Below are positions 11,402 to 22,330 of a stretch of DNA of 64,000 nucleotides, one piece after another. Source of the DNA: Chaenocephalus aceratus (lineage: Eukaryota; Chordata; Actinopteri; Perciformes; Channichthyidae); the NCBI GenBank assembly GCA_023974075.1, contig CM043798.1, forward strand, positions 1,434,501 to 1,498,500, written 5' to 3'. Position 1 is the stretch's first letter; each line of letters starts with the position of its first letter. Made by a program: the position numbers and the translations under genes. Under the pieces are notes generated by a model. It was not told the origin of the DNA. It ran no database searches and was given only the letters and a program-made list of their open reading frames with translations.

Positions 11402-14400
11402 ATGCTGTTCAAAGTGCAGTACCAAGGAAAGAAGAAGTACATCAAACAAAATGGAGCCTCATATCCAGAATTTCTCAATGAAGGTAATGTTAATGTTTCT
11501 GCCTCATGTAACTACACGTATCACATACTTATCACACTAAACTTTAAGGCATTCTTCCATTCAGTGTCTTAATAATATCACATTAGCCATTGCAACAATT
11601 TGAGTCCATTTAACAAATATTAATCTGCATAATGCTTTAGGTAATGTAGTATAAGTAAAGTAAAAAGTAGTAGCGGTGTCATAGTGTTTCTGTTGGGTGT
11701 TGTTCGTGTACATTTCACCTGTATCAGCAGTAAATCATAAATGTAGGCATATGATATAATATCATCCCAAACGTGTTTGCTCAAATCCTCAGGAACTGCT
11801 CACAGATAGAAAGATAGAAGATAGAATGGAGCTAGAAGTTTATTGATTTCTTTAAGCACAATGTCTGTATCTGTAGCAGTGAAATGAACAATATAGTGCA
11901 TTCCAGGCTTAATTTTGTTTTAATTTAAAATGTAATTTTGTGTTCAAAGCTAAAGCGAAGTTCAGCATACCCACTGAGAAAAACGTATATGTGGTGGATG
12001 ACACTGGAACACAGGTTGACGAAGAGGTCTTCAGTGACATCCTGGAGGGAAAATCAGACATCCTGTGGACCATTATTGCTGTTCCTTCAGTGACTGGTAA
12101 ATGGTTGTATGATTACAGTGTAAATTGCCGATTTACAGTACCAACATGTGACCATTGTAATTAATTTTGCACATTAAAACGCACCAAAAACCCAGAGGTT
12201 CTCGCCAATGTCCTGATTGAGTTTTGCCGGTTAAGCATTATTTCCCCCCCATTTTTAAATCACACAAACAATTTCTTGCCAACTAGAAGGCTACGTATTC
12301 CAAAACTGCTTCAAATATGGCCAAATCAACTACCAAAGAAAACACAGTTTCCTGGGGGTATTCTCCTGATGCTCTTCTTCTCGACCTGTGGATCGTTAAA
12401 TTACAGGTATAAAATGTTTTTGAAAATGATGTTGTGTTCTCCATCTTCAGACTCTCCTGCCTCATCCACGTGCACAGACACCTTGTCACTATCATCAGTC
12501 AGAAGAGTGTGATTTGTCTCATGTCGCCAAAAAGAACACACGTTGATGACGCCTTTCTGATGTCGCCAAAAAGACAACACATTGACGACAGTTCTTCACA
12601 GGCCAAAGAGGTCATATTTATTGTAGAAAATGCCTCCTTATGTTGTAAATGTTGTATAGTCTTGGCATACAATTTGGGGGTTTTTTGGTCTTACATTTTT
12701 CTTTTTTATCAAAGCTTGTCAAAACAGTTCTGGAACAAAAGCCTGGAGGGGAGAAGATAATGAGAGAATATGAGAGGAGAGATGAAGGACCGAACACGCC
12801 GTAATCTAGTCAATATTGTAAGTAAAATGCTCTATGGTGCATGATTTAGTGAAGAGTATATTCATAGTATTCAATTGCAAACATACAGTAAAGTCAATAG
12901 AGAAAACTATTATGCCTTAACTTGGTAAAGCAATATAGCAATAATACACCGTTTTGTTTTTTTACATCTGCAGGCGGGCTCCACCTATGGACAAAAGAAC
13001 ACGGTATGCATTGGGGATAGTAACACTGTTCCCCTCTCTAAAAGATCCCTACTCCAAAAAAGGCTATGTGAGTATATATTTTAAAGTCAGATACATATTT
13101 TCAAACACACAGCAATCAAAGCTTTAGTTGTGTCTTCGGAGTCATATAGACGTTCTTCTGTTGTACGAACATCGCTAGTTGTGCAGGCAGCCAGAGGGCA
13201 ATTAACAGTTTTGATAGTAGCAGCAAGATTGCGAAGTTTGAGCAATATTTTCTTTGTAAATCTTAACAAATGAACAATGTTCAGGTGCATTTTGGAAGTC
13301 TTACACTTCTTTTCTGTACTTCTCTTTGTTCATGCTGAAACCATTTATTTTTTAATGTTTTCCAACATTGTTGATATTGTCTTTCGGAACACTTCTTTGA
13401 CGCAGACAGCAATGAGGGCTACATTGCCTGGAAGCTTAAAAACACACAGCGAGAACTCAGCGGTGCCGGTACCAGTGGGGTTAGGAAAAACAGCTCTCGA
13501 ACCTCAAATGGCAGCGGACCAGAGTTGGAGAGAGAAGTGACTGAAGAGCAGCAGTTGGAGGGAGACCAGTGTCGCGAGGCCATATCTCTACTGAAACACA
13601 GCACAGACATTGAACAGATCTGCATGCAAATGAGAGCAACCTTCAAGCACAGACAACAGTTGATCCACGATCCTGAGCAATGCAGCACAGTACTTACAGT
13701 GTTCCCGAGGTTCCTTGACACAAAAGGCCTGGTAAGTTTACATTCATTGTTTACAGTGTATTCTCTGTCAAGAACAGCTGTGCAAAGATGAAAATGGTCA
13801 ACTCCTCCCACTACCACCATCATCAAAGACACCTACATTTGTTTCCTCCCTTTAGGTGTTGCAAGACTCTGACTTGTTGTTTGGGGCTGAGACTTCATCA
13901 AAACTCCTTGAGAAATGGGGAACCCTCCAAAGGCCAAAGTGATGGAGCAAGCCAAACACCTCAGCAAGACTCCCCATCTTGACTACCTCATCCAGTGTGC
14001 AGAGGAGAACCCTGATGAGGATGAAGAAGTCCCAGGTAAATGATTGAAAAATGGCCAGGTTAATTTAATACATTTCAATTATCGTTGACTTGTTTAATGT
14101 ATTAACCATGAGAAATGGTTGTTTAGTCAAATAGCCTTTATATTGAAAATAACTTTTCATATTGATGTATCAAGGACCTTCGTTGGTTGTATTTCATGCT
14201 AAAAGCAGGTGCCCTCCTCCTTCTTCTCGGGTTGGGACAGCGACATGGCCTCACTACTACTGCTGGTCTACCTTCTGCCACCGCTACCAAGTAATAATAA
14301 GGGAACTGTGAAGATCAGTGTCCGGGATGCTGTGGACCGTGTAGTAAAGTTTCATAAGGTTAGTGTGTCCTGATTTCCATTTTTAACCATCCAATAGGAA

Positions 14401-16235
14401 ATAGAGTAACCCGCACTCCAAAAACAAACATATTGGCCAAATATCATGCCTTCCTCTCCAAACAAAGGAACTATACAGATGGAATATCTCATAGCTAATC
14501 ACATGACTGTTCAACATACATACTGAATAGAGCAAAAGTAAGGGAGGAAATGCCTGAAATTATGCATAGGTAAAGTCCCCCTCCACTCAAAAACATAGTA
14601 GTCTTCTTGTTCCTTCAGTTGGATGTTTGAGCATCGCTGTACAGAATGACGTAAAGGCAGAGTTTGTTTTCACATTCACCAACTAAAGGGGAACGTTTCC
14701 ATGTGCTCATTGAAAATCACATTTTAAGAGGTGGGCCTGCAATTATGATTTGTGACACCTCAAATAGTGTGGAAACCAATCCTGGTCCAATATTCAACCT
14801 CTACAAGTGTGATGTGGCTAATTGAAGCCTCCAATGCAAAAACAGTGAGAATGGACTTTACAGTGAAGTAGGAGAGATATTGTGTCAGCAGTAGGGCTGC
14901 ACGATATATCGTGTCGTGACGATAATTGCGATATGCGCATGCGTGATATTAGCATCGCAGGATGTGACGATTTAAAAAAAAAATCTTAATATTTATTTTT
15001 TTGCGATATTAAGTAGGCAAATTAACTCAAACACGTCATGTTACAATTATGTTGCTGCTTGCTACAAAAGGAAAACTTGCACAGCTCATGTCAGGGGTAC
15101 TTGAGTGAGTGACATGCCGGCTCTGCATGCACAGCAAACCACCAATCACAATCAAATCTCCAAAGCAAACAGACCCGGTGATTAAAAGTAAAAACACTGA
15201 ATAAAGTAGTTTCATGTGTTTCTCCAGGGCAGTTCGGCGCTGCTAACCGAGCTAGCTCAGCTTGTTGCTCTGATAACTTAAGATCCAGACGTCCGTGACT
15301 AAAATCCTTCATCCGGTTAAATATAGTTACAAAAATACCAATTGTATAGGATTAAAGTTCAAGAAAGGATGGTTTGCGGACAAACAAAAGAGGTATTTTC
15401 TTCAATTCCTGTCTATAACGCAATATATATCGCAGGGGGGGGGAAATCGCAATGTCAGTTTTTTCCAATGTCATGCAGCCCTAGTCAGCAGTGAATTTAT
15501 TGAGATGAAAAATATATGAAAATGTATAGAATGAGGAATTTTTAATCAGGGAAAGGGAACTAATGTCATTTAAAGGATATAACAAGTTAATTTGACTATT
15601 TTGTATGGGAAAAACTATATCATACAAATTATTATTCAGAGTTGAGTATTTTATGTACATCCTTAAAATATGTCCGGTTTATCCTTTTAAGTTGTGTGTT
15701 TGCAGGGACATGTGATAAGGTAGATAACGCAGATGATCTCTTTGATGTTTTATTCTCGTTGTGTGACCGTGCTACAAAAACATTCATTGTACATCACAGG
15801 CTGAAAAGATACTGCAGAGAAAAAAGCCAACTGTGCTATCAAAGGTTTTTGTCAGTCTGACCTTTACATCAAAATATGATGTACAGTGTAGTTATATTTT
15901 TGTTTATTGTTATTTTACAGTCATGTCGCAGCCTTCATGAGCACTCTGGTCCAGACCAGAGGAGGCAGCCCTACATCGTCGCAGTTGGGACCACAAGGGA
16001 CAGCATCCATGACTACTATATTGCATTCGATGGTGAGCTCCTTCCCTGCAAGGCCAAGTCTTCGCTGTCTGCTTTTGATGAACTCTTCAAAACACATTAT
16101 GTGTTCGGAATCAAGTATGACCAGGCCTTAAATGGCCTTTACACATTTGTGCAGACCACGATCTTCAACATCGATCTAGGTCTGTGTCACGAAACTCCCA
16201 GAGTCAAAGACCTTAGGGCTAAGTTCCTCAACTGA
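11402..16235 (+). pseudogene. SAMD3-like (PB1-like N-terminus) multi-exon gene, decayed
   Basis: Exons can be traced with splice sites: 11402-11483 (ATG, MLFKVQYQGKKKYIKQNG), 11950-12096 (VVDDTGTQVDEEVFSDILEG), about 12447-12610, about 12717-12822, 12975-13066 (ALGIVTLFPSLKDPYSKKGY), about 13391-13731 (TFKHRQQLIHDPEQCSTVL), about 13856-14034, about 14209-14359 (WDSDMASLLLLL) and about 15921-16235 (FDELFKTHYVFG, ending LRAKFLN-stop). This order matches fish proteins annotated as sterile alpha motif domain-containing protein 3-like. Their cellular role is not established. Single-base frameshifts break it near 12500, 12790 and 13920. The acceptor before the HFFDADSNEG exon reads CG instead of AG. 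A hAT MITE sits in the intron at 14892-15483. Family assignment is from recalled family patterns, not a search. Confidence 0.6.
14892..15483. mobile_element. hAT MITE, 592 bp
   Basis: The ends TAGGGCTGCACGATATATCG and its imperfect complement ending GCAGCCCTA are flanked by an exact 8-bp duplication GTCAGCAG (14884-14891 and 15484-15491). This is the signature of hAT transposition. The ends are followed inward by the ATATCG-rich sequence common to a fish hAT-derived MITE. No protein is encoded. It lies within an intron of the SAMD3-like pseudogene. Confidence 0.92.
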
Positions 16236-18647
16236 TGTTAAGATGCTTTGTTTCCAAGTCCACCTTTGTCACCATTCAACAGTTGGTCCGTCATCTCAAG
16301 TTCGCACATGCATTTTATCCTGGGAAGAAGTTTAAATTGATGTGTGACCAAAAAGGATGCCACCAGAGATGTTGCACCTTTTCAGGCCTCAGGAAACATC
16401 TCCATCACAAACATAGCGCTGATCATCATAGTCTAGATGAAATCGACAACGAACCCGCAACTACTTCAGTTGATGTATCTGATCAGCAAACGGTGTCAAC
16501 TTTAATCCCAGAGCAACCAGATGATTCTCAAAGCTGTAATGAGACCAGGCAACATACCCAAGAAATGTGTGCATCTCTTATTGCAAAACTCCAAGGCTCT
16601 GGTGTGGCTACTAATGTCATAAAGACTGTTGTTGAAAATATGGAGGAGCTTGTCCAGGAATTGCATTCAAATGTCAAAGAACATGTTCTAAAATTACTCC
16701 CCAACGATGAGGACATGAGAACAAAATTAAACGGTTATTTTGACAGCCTTGAAAATCCGATCAGCAAACTGAACACTGAGACAAAATGGAGAAAACATTT
16801 AAGTGAGTATTGTAGAACCTGTTGAGGTCGCCCTAGGAGTGAGGTATGACACCAGAAGGAATCGAACCACTGGCACATATGATCAAGTTCCCATAACGGA
16901 CACATTTGTGTACACTCCTCTATTGGAAACTTTAAAATTCATATTCGCCAACCAAGAGATCTGTAATCATATTGTCAAGCCTTGTAAGGAAACAGGGGTT
17001 TATAAAGATGTCTGTGATGGGAACTATTTTAGGGAACACCCACTATTCTCTGAAAAACCAGACGCTCTCCAAATACCGATATTCTACGATGATTTTGAAA
17101 TGGCAAATCCACTAGGATCGAAGCACGGTATCCACAAGGTTGGAAATGTATACTTTATTTTACGAAAGGTAAACTCAGCTCTTATGAATATTCATCTTTT
17201 TTCATACTGAGGATTTGAAGAAGTGTGGATTTGATGCTATCTTGGAGCCCATTGTACATGATCTGAAAGTCCTTGAGAGTACAGGAATTAAAGTTCCTTT
17301 CTCTGATGAACCAGTTCATGGGACAATTGCGCAAGTAACTGGGGACAATTTGGGATTGCACACATTACTTGGGTATGTTGAATCATTCAGCGCAAACCAT
17401 TTTTGCCACTTTGTCTAATAGACAAACCGACCTCACAGACAGTTTTCAGTGATGAGGATCACAGAATAACATTGCGCAATAGAGCACTGCATGCTCAGCA
17501 ATGCAACGACCTCATGGCAGATCCTACACTGCCGTCAACATTTGGAGTTAAGCGAACATGTTTACTCAATGACCTTCAGTACTTTCATGTTTCTGACAAT
17601 TATGCTGTTGACATTATGCACAACATATTGGAAGGAGTGGGGCAATTTGAGCTGAAGTTGCTTTTTGGCTACCTCTCAGACAACAAAATAATATCCAAGA
17701 TGGATATTTGTAACCGAATATACGCATACAATTATGGCTTTGTTGAGCGAAAAAATAGAGCAACCAGAATCCACTTGGAACAGACTGGAAACAAAATTGG
17801 TCTCAATGCCATTCAGACATTTTGCTTAATCCGTCATGTCCCCTTGATCCTTGGAGATGTTTTACAAGAAGAAAATGAACACTGGAGACTTTTGCTGCTT
17901 CTGTTGCAAATTATAAACATAATATTTTCTCCTGTCATTACTGATGGCATGACGGTATGTCTGAAGCATCTAATTGTTGAACATCATACACTTTTCAAAG
18001 ATCTTTACCCACATCGCAAATTGATCCCTAAACATCACTTCATGACTCATTATCCAAGATCCATCCGAAAAATTGGTCCAATTATCCATGTCTGTGCAAT
18101 GAGATTTGAAGCGAAACAGTTTTTCAAGAACACAATCAAAAATTTCAAAAACATAACAAATTCGTTAGCCCAAAAACATCAGATGGCAATCGCATACCAC
18201 TGGGATTCAATGCCATTCAAAAGTACTGACTGTGGGCCAGTAAGAACTGTTCAGCTCAATGTCTTGCCACATGGTGAGATGATTGCTGAAGAACTGCAAG
18301 TTGACTTGGACTCTGAAGTTGATGTAACCTCTTGGATAAGTCATTTTGGGACGGAGTATCGCCCAGGCCTTGTGGTTTGCTCAAACATTGAAGAGGATTT
18401 GCCAGTATTTAGTGAGATAAAACACATTATTGGTTTTGATGGAATATTTTTTCTTATAACAGAGGACCTTGAAACACTTTGTTTTGCAGAGCATTTCCAT
18501 TCCTTTCATGTTGTACTGGGAAATTATGCAAATGTTTCCATGCTGAAGGTTGAGGAGTTGCGCTTCTTTAAGCCATTTGATCTGCAGACAAGTTATGGTT
18601 TTGACAGAGATGACCAGTATGTGGTTCCTGTTCATGTGTTTGTATAA
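16235..18647 (+). pseudogene. C2H2 zinc-finger/DDE-transposase-like gene, decayed
   Basis: The ATG at 16235 overlaps the stop of the upstream gene. The N-terminal part shows paired fingers (HLKFAHAFYPGKKF, then CTFSGLRKHLHHKH). A linker follows, and a splice near 16800 leads to VEVALGVRYDTRRNRTTGTY. The large C-terminal part contains QVTGDNLGLHTLLGYVESFS, VDIMHNILEGVGQFELKLLF and IPKHHFMTHYPRSIRKIGP followed by RFEAKQFF. Spacing of D, D and E in these blocks resembles CACTA-type (Tnp2-like) transposases, which is my inference. Two frameshifts (near 17200 and a one-base loss near 17412) break it. The last frame from 17403 to 18647 is otherwise open for over 400 residues. Confidence 0.6.
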
Positions 18648-18659
18648 CTTGTCACTTAA

Positions 18660-18945
18660 CTGTACATAAATGTAAGTCCAGTCTTACTTTGTTTGACATT
18701 TTACGAACCTACACCAGGTTAATACTTAAGTTTATGTAGGCACTGTAATTTTCTGTGGTGTTAGTACTGTATTCCACGTTTAAGATGGTATCTAATCAGA
18801 CAACTTTTCTGATTAGATACCATCTTAAACGTGGAATACAGTACTAACACCACAGAAAATTACAGTTAAACTTAAGTATTAACCTGGTGTAGGTTCGTAA
18901 AATGTCAAACAAAGTAAGACTGTACTTTTATGTATACAGTATGTG
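18660..18945. repeat. Large palindrome, ~135-bp arms
   Basis: Immediately after the transposase stop, sequence reading outward from CTAATCAGA mirrors that from TCTGATTAG across a 7-base spacer (18801-18807). Arms extend about 135 bases and differ mainly by a small indel around 18740. The hairpin would be very stable. It could be a foldback MITE or a terminal structure of the surrounding element. Confidence 0.9.
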
Positions 18946-19260
18946 GTTCCTGTTCATGTGTTGTGCTTCTTTGAGCCATTTGATCTGCAGACAAGTTATG
19001 GGTTTTACAGAGATGACCAGTATGTGGTTCATGTGTTTGTATAACTTGTCACTTAACTTTACGTAAATGTAAGTCTTACTTTGTTTGCCATTTTACGAAC
19101 CTACACCAGGTTAATACTTGAGTTTATGTAGGCACTGTAATTTTCTGTGGTGTTTGTACTGTATTAATTCCATAGAAAAATAGAGTTGAACTTAAGTATT
19201 AACCTGGTGTAGGTTTGTAAAATGTCAAACAAAGTAAGACTGTACTTACTTTTCATGAAT
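18946..19260. repeat. Partial second copy of gene end plus palindrome
   Basis: A segment at about 18946-19040 repeats the last ~80 bases of the transposase-like gene (GTGGTTCCTGTTCATGTG and TTTGATCTGCAGACAAG). It is followed at 19040-19255 by a shorter, more diverged version of the same palindrome with CCAGGTTAATACTT and AAGTATTAACCTGG arms. A tandem duplication of the 3-prime end is the simplest reading. Confidence 0.8.
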
Positions 19261-19466
19261 GAAATGTGTACTTCTATTCCTGAATGTTAATGATTAACCC
19301 CAACAATGTTTGTTTGGTGTGCAACAGCTAAACAGCACTGAAACACTGTTACAAATGACCATGGAGTACATTTTCTCTTTCATAGTATTGAATATTCAGC
19401 TCGGCAAACTGACACTAAAACACTGAATAACAGTATATCTTTTACTCCCTGAGGGTTCTTTGTCTA

Positions 19467-19677
19467 CACTGCAAGCACTCAAATAGTGTCAAAAAGTACC
19501 AGTTTTAGAGTATATTTTGAATCTCAAAGTGTTCTTATTTAACTCTTTATTTGGAGTTTATATTTTACTCTTTTGACAGTGTTCAGAGAACACCAAACTC
19601 TTGGACCTATATACACCCCGAGACTGGTGTTAAATGTACTCTTATAGAGTACAATGTACACTGTGGTTTTTGCTGTG
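19467..19677. mobile_element. Possible CACTA-like terminal piece or MITE
   Basis: The piece starts CACTGCAAGCACTC and ends TTTTTGCTGTG, complementary over CAC(T/A)GCAA. The inner sequence has repeated ACTC/GAGT motifs. CACT ends suit EnSpm/CACTA elements, and the transposase-like gene lies just upstream. It may therefore be the right end of the 8.7-kb block or a separate small element. A 2-3 bp target duplication is not convincing. Confidence 0.35.
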
Positions 19678-19693
19678 TACCATCACATATGCC

Positions 19694-19915
19694 TATGGGG
19701 CCAGTGGCCGCCCCCCGCCATCAGGGGCCAGATGCCACTCTACAAGAAGCATCTCAACATCATGGGCTGCCCTAAGAGCGGTGCCCCTGGAGACCATCTG
19801 CGCCGCGGTGTCATGGGCGTCTTCTGGCACATTCTCCAGGTTCTACCGGGTCAATGTCGCCACTCCTCACCCTCTGGGTGTGGTCCTGTTGCCAAGCTCC
19901 GCTGCTTCCAGCTAG
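19694..19915 (+). pseudogene. DIRS copy 1 tyrosine recombinase, C-terminal fragment
   Basis: The frame shows RCHSTRSISTSWAALR followed by VPLETICAAVSWASSGTFSR and FYRVNVATPHPLG. In DIRS recombinases the HxxR pair and the final tyrosine belong to the catalytic set that cuts and rejoins DNA to integrate circular intermediates. Here HSTR and the FYR tyrosine are both retained. The N-terminal three quarters are missing because the 8.7-kb block replaces them. The right inverted terminal repeat follows after 45 bases. Confidence 0.8.
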
Positions 19916-19960
19916 GGGAGTAAGTGCTTGGATTCTTCATGACATGGTTGGTATAGGTCA

Positions 19961-20010
19961 TCCAGGGCTAAAGCACCGCCTCTGGCGGTCAGTAGGGACG
20001 AAATAGAACC
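19961..20010. repeat. Right inverted terminal repeat of DIRS copy 1
   Basis: This is the exact 50-base complement of 8140-8189. It is followed by GTAGTTACAGCCGTAACTAT, an inner palindromic extension present only at this end, before LTR sequence resumes at about 20031. Confidence 0.9.
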
Positions 20011-20030
20011 GTAGTTACAGCCGTAACTAT

Positions 20031-20407
20031 CGTTTTATTTTGCAATTATGTTCTCCCTGTGTCTTCCTCCCTGTTGTTAGTTTCCCTGGTGTGTCCGATT
20101 GTCTGATTGTGTTCACCTGTTGCCCTTGTGTTTCTCCTTCCCGGCTGTTTCTCGTCTCGTGATTACCCCTCCCTGTATTTAGTCTTGTCTCTTCCTGTGT
20201 TCGGTGTTGGTTCATTATTTGTCGTTCATGTCTCCCTTCATGTTGGTCACAGTCGCCTTTTGTTTGGATGCTACCTCGTGCTACAGTACCTGTTCATGGA
20301 TTCTTGTTTTTTCAGCTTTTGTAAATAAAGCTCGCCTTTTGTTTCATTTTGAAATCTGCTTCCCTCCTCAATTTGCATTTGGGTCCTATTTTTCCCCAAC
20401 CCTGACA
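20031..20407 (+). mobile_element. 3-prime piece of the split LTR
   Basis: The pyrimidine-rich sequence includes TCTCCCTGTGTCTTCCTCCC and GTCACAGTCGCCTTTTGTTT. A polyadenylation signal AATAAA in the context GTAAATAAAGCTCGCC lies at about 20323. It ends ACCCTGACA. Joined with 8108-8139 it forms an LTR of about 410 bp with TG/CA ends, of a style seen in fish Gypsy-like elements. A second LTR was not found downstream, so the parent element is incomplete here. Confidence 0.6.
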
Positions 20408-21430
20408 GAATGAACCAACCTCATATGCACCCAGCAGACGATCCATTTGAAGTGGAGTTGTATTCATTTACCTACTTGCTGGCTTGCAGCTATGGTAAAT
20501 GGAGGGGAGCAACCAGTGCGGAGCAAAAGAGAGCTGCCCTGGCAGAGGCGTACCAGAGGGCAACAGAGAAACCAGGGTTAGTAAAGTTCTTACCTGGCTG
20601 GATTATGGACTTCCTCCAGACATGCGTTTCCCGGCCTGCTAGCCCCAGGCATGCTAGCCCCCTGCCTTCCACGGTTCCCAACATAGCTTCTTTCGAAACG
20701 CCTTTGATGGGTCTCGTCTGGCTTTTGGAGGTCCGCGGAGCCTCCAAAAGGCTCCCAAGAGAAGGAGACCCAGGTCCAGGCTACCAGCCCGAGCCCCTGC
20801 AGCCATGTTTCCGGCACCAGCACCGGCCCCAGCAGCCAAGGTTCCGTGCTCCAGTGCCGGCCCACACAGCCATGGTACCGTGCTCCAGTACCATCCCACA
20901 CAGCCATGGTTCCTTGTTCCGGTTCCGTGCCCAGCAACCATGGTACCTGCTCCAGTACCGGTCCCACACAGCCATGGTTCCGGATCCAGAACCGGCCCAC
21001 ACAGCCATGGCCCCAGCAGCCATGGTTCCAGCCCCAGTTTTGGCCCCAGCAGCCATGGTTCCGGCTCCAGAACCGGCCCACAAGGCCATGGATCTGTGCA
21101 CCAGTACCGGCCCACACAGCCATGCTTCCGTGCTCCATTACCAGGCCCACACAGCCAGGGTCCAGGCTTCTGTTCCGTGCCCAACAGCCATGGTTCCGGC
21201 TCCAGAACCGGCCCCAACAGCCATGGTTCCGGCTTCAGTACCGGCCCCAGTAGCCTTGGTCCAGACTCCAGTTTCGGCTCCAGTACTGGCTCTCTGGCCG
21301 ATGCCAGCTCCCCGTGTCCTGTCGGCGTACCGGCCGACGCCAGCCCCTCGTCTCCTGTTGGCTCTCCGGCCGATGCCAGCTCCCGTGTCCTGTCGGTGTA
21401 CCGGCCGACGCCAGCTCCCCGTGTTCTGTC

Positions 21431-21720
21431 GGCGAAGTCCCCTCTCGAGTCCCCTCTCGAGTTACCTTTCGAGTCTCCTCTCGAGTCACCTCTCAAGTCT
21501 CCTCTCGACTCCCCTCTCAAGTTCCCTCTCGAGTCTCTTCTCGAGTCCCCTCTCAAGCCCCCTCTCGAGTTACCTCTCAAGTCTCCTCTCGAGTCACCTC
21601 TCGAGTCACCTCTCGAGTCCCCTCTCGAGTCCCCTCTCGAGTCTCCTCTCGAGTCTCCTCTCGAGTCCCTACTCAAGTCCCTTCTCTAGTCCCTACTCAA
21701 GTCCCTACTCAAGTCCCTAC
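21431..21720. repeat. 12-bp minisatellite around CTCGAGTCCCCT
   Basis: About 24 tandem copies of a 12-base unit close to CTCGAGTCCCCT occur, with variants CTCAAG and TTACCT. The array is in frame with the surrounding repeat ORF, as a four-residue unit. Confidence 0.85.
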
Positions 21721-21724
21721 TCCA

Positions 21725-22330
21725 TGTCCTGTCCCGTTGGGGATCCCGCCGACAACTCTTCTGCCGGGGGTCCTGCCAACCCTATGTCCTGTGCCGTTGG
21801 AGGTTCCGCTTGGGGTCCTGCCAACCCTATGTCCTGTGTCGTTGGAGGTTCCGCTGGGGGTCCTGCCAACTCATTGTCCTGTCCCATTGGGGGTCCCCCC
21901 GACTAATCTTGTGCCGGGGGTCCTGCCAACCCTATGTCCTGTGCCGTTGGAGGCCCCGCCGACTACTGTTCTGTCGGGGGTCCTGCCAACCCTATGTCCT
22001 GTGCCGTTGGAGGTCCAGCTGACATCTGTTTCGTCGAGGATCCGGCCCCCTGAGAGCCGCGGTCTTCGCCCTCGAGCCCGGCCCCCTGAGTGCCGCGGTC
22101 TTCGCCCTCGAGTCCGCCCCCCTGACTTTCCCGGCCGCGGCCCTCGCCCTCATGCTCGGCCCCCTGAGTTTGCCCGCTGTGGCCTTCGCCCCTTTATGAA
22201 CTCTGCCTTGCCCCCGGGCCGTCCGCCTGAGACCCCCACCACGAACTCTGCCTTGCTCCTGGGCCATCCGCCCGAGACCCCCACAATGAACTCTGCCTTG
22301 CCCCCAGGCCGTCCGCCCGAGACCCCGTCC
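21725..22330. repeat. Three further tandem arrays in the LTR interior
   Basis: Units of roughly 45-50 bases containing GGGGTCCTGCCAACCCTATG repeat about five times (21765-22015). They are followed by about four copies of a GGCCCCCTGAG...CTTCGCCCTCGAG unit (22045-22190). Three copies of a GAACTCTGCCTTGC...CCGCC(T/C)GAGACCCC unit (22198-22328) close the region. All unit lengths appear to be multiples of three. Confidence 0.75.

Larger units (their letters stand above)
10966..19685 (+). mobile_element. 8.7-kb block with SAMD3-like gene and C2H2/transposase-like gene
   Basis: DIRS homology stops at about 10965 and resumes near 19690. Everything between is foreign and AT-rich. It holds two consecutive plus-strand genes, both decayed, a large palindrome with a partial second copy, and near its right end a 211-bp piece with CACTGCAA-type ends. 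The genes belong to families found in many copies in fish genomes, and the second resembles DDE transposases of CACTA type. I infer one transposon carrying an accessory gene. However, the left border has no clear terminal repeat, and DIRS sequence is missing across the junction, so a rearrangement is also possible. Confidence 0.5.
8140..20030 (+). mobile_element. DIRS-type tyrosine-recombinase retrotransposon, defective copy 1
   Basis: The copy has a perfect 50-bp inverted terminal repeat (8140-8189 against 19961-20010). Between them come a repeat-rich leader, a Gag-like frame, part of the reverse transcriptase with the YLDDW catalytic block, the start of RNase H and the C-terminal end of a tyrosine recombinase. 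This gene order is that of DIRS elements. It is heavily damaged. The N-terminal half of the RT is missing between about 10260 and 10270. Gag is frameshifted. Everything from early RNase H to late recombinase is absent or displaced by an 8.7-kb block (about 10966-19685). It can only be moved in trans, if at all. Confidence 0.8.

Noticed and set aside
15695..15860. Possible exon reading DDLFDVLFSLCDRATKTFIV inside the SAMD3-like region
   Set aside because: It has an acceptor-like CAG but ends in a stop without a donor, and does not fit the order of the recognised exons. Kept out of the gene model.
19920..19960. Internal complementary region in DIRS copy 1
   Set aside because: Only short partial matches to the termini; much weaker than in copy 2.
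20654..21676. Minus-strand open frame of about 340 codons rich in Arg/Gly/Asp/Ser
   Set aside because: Antisense of minisatellite repeats (RGDS-type repetition), with no independent coding evidence.
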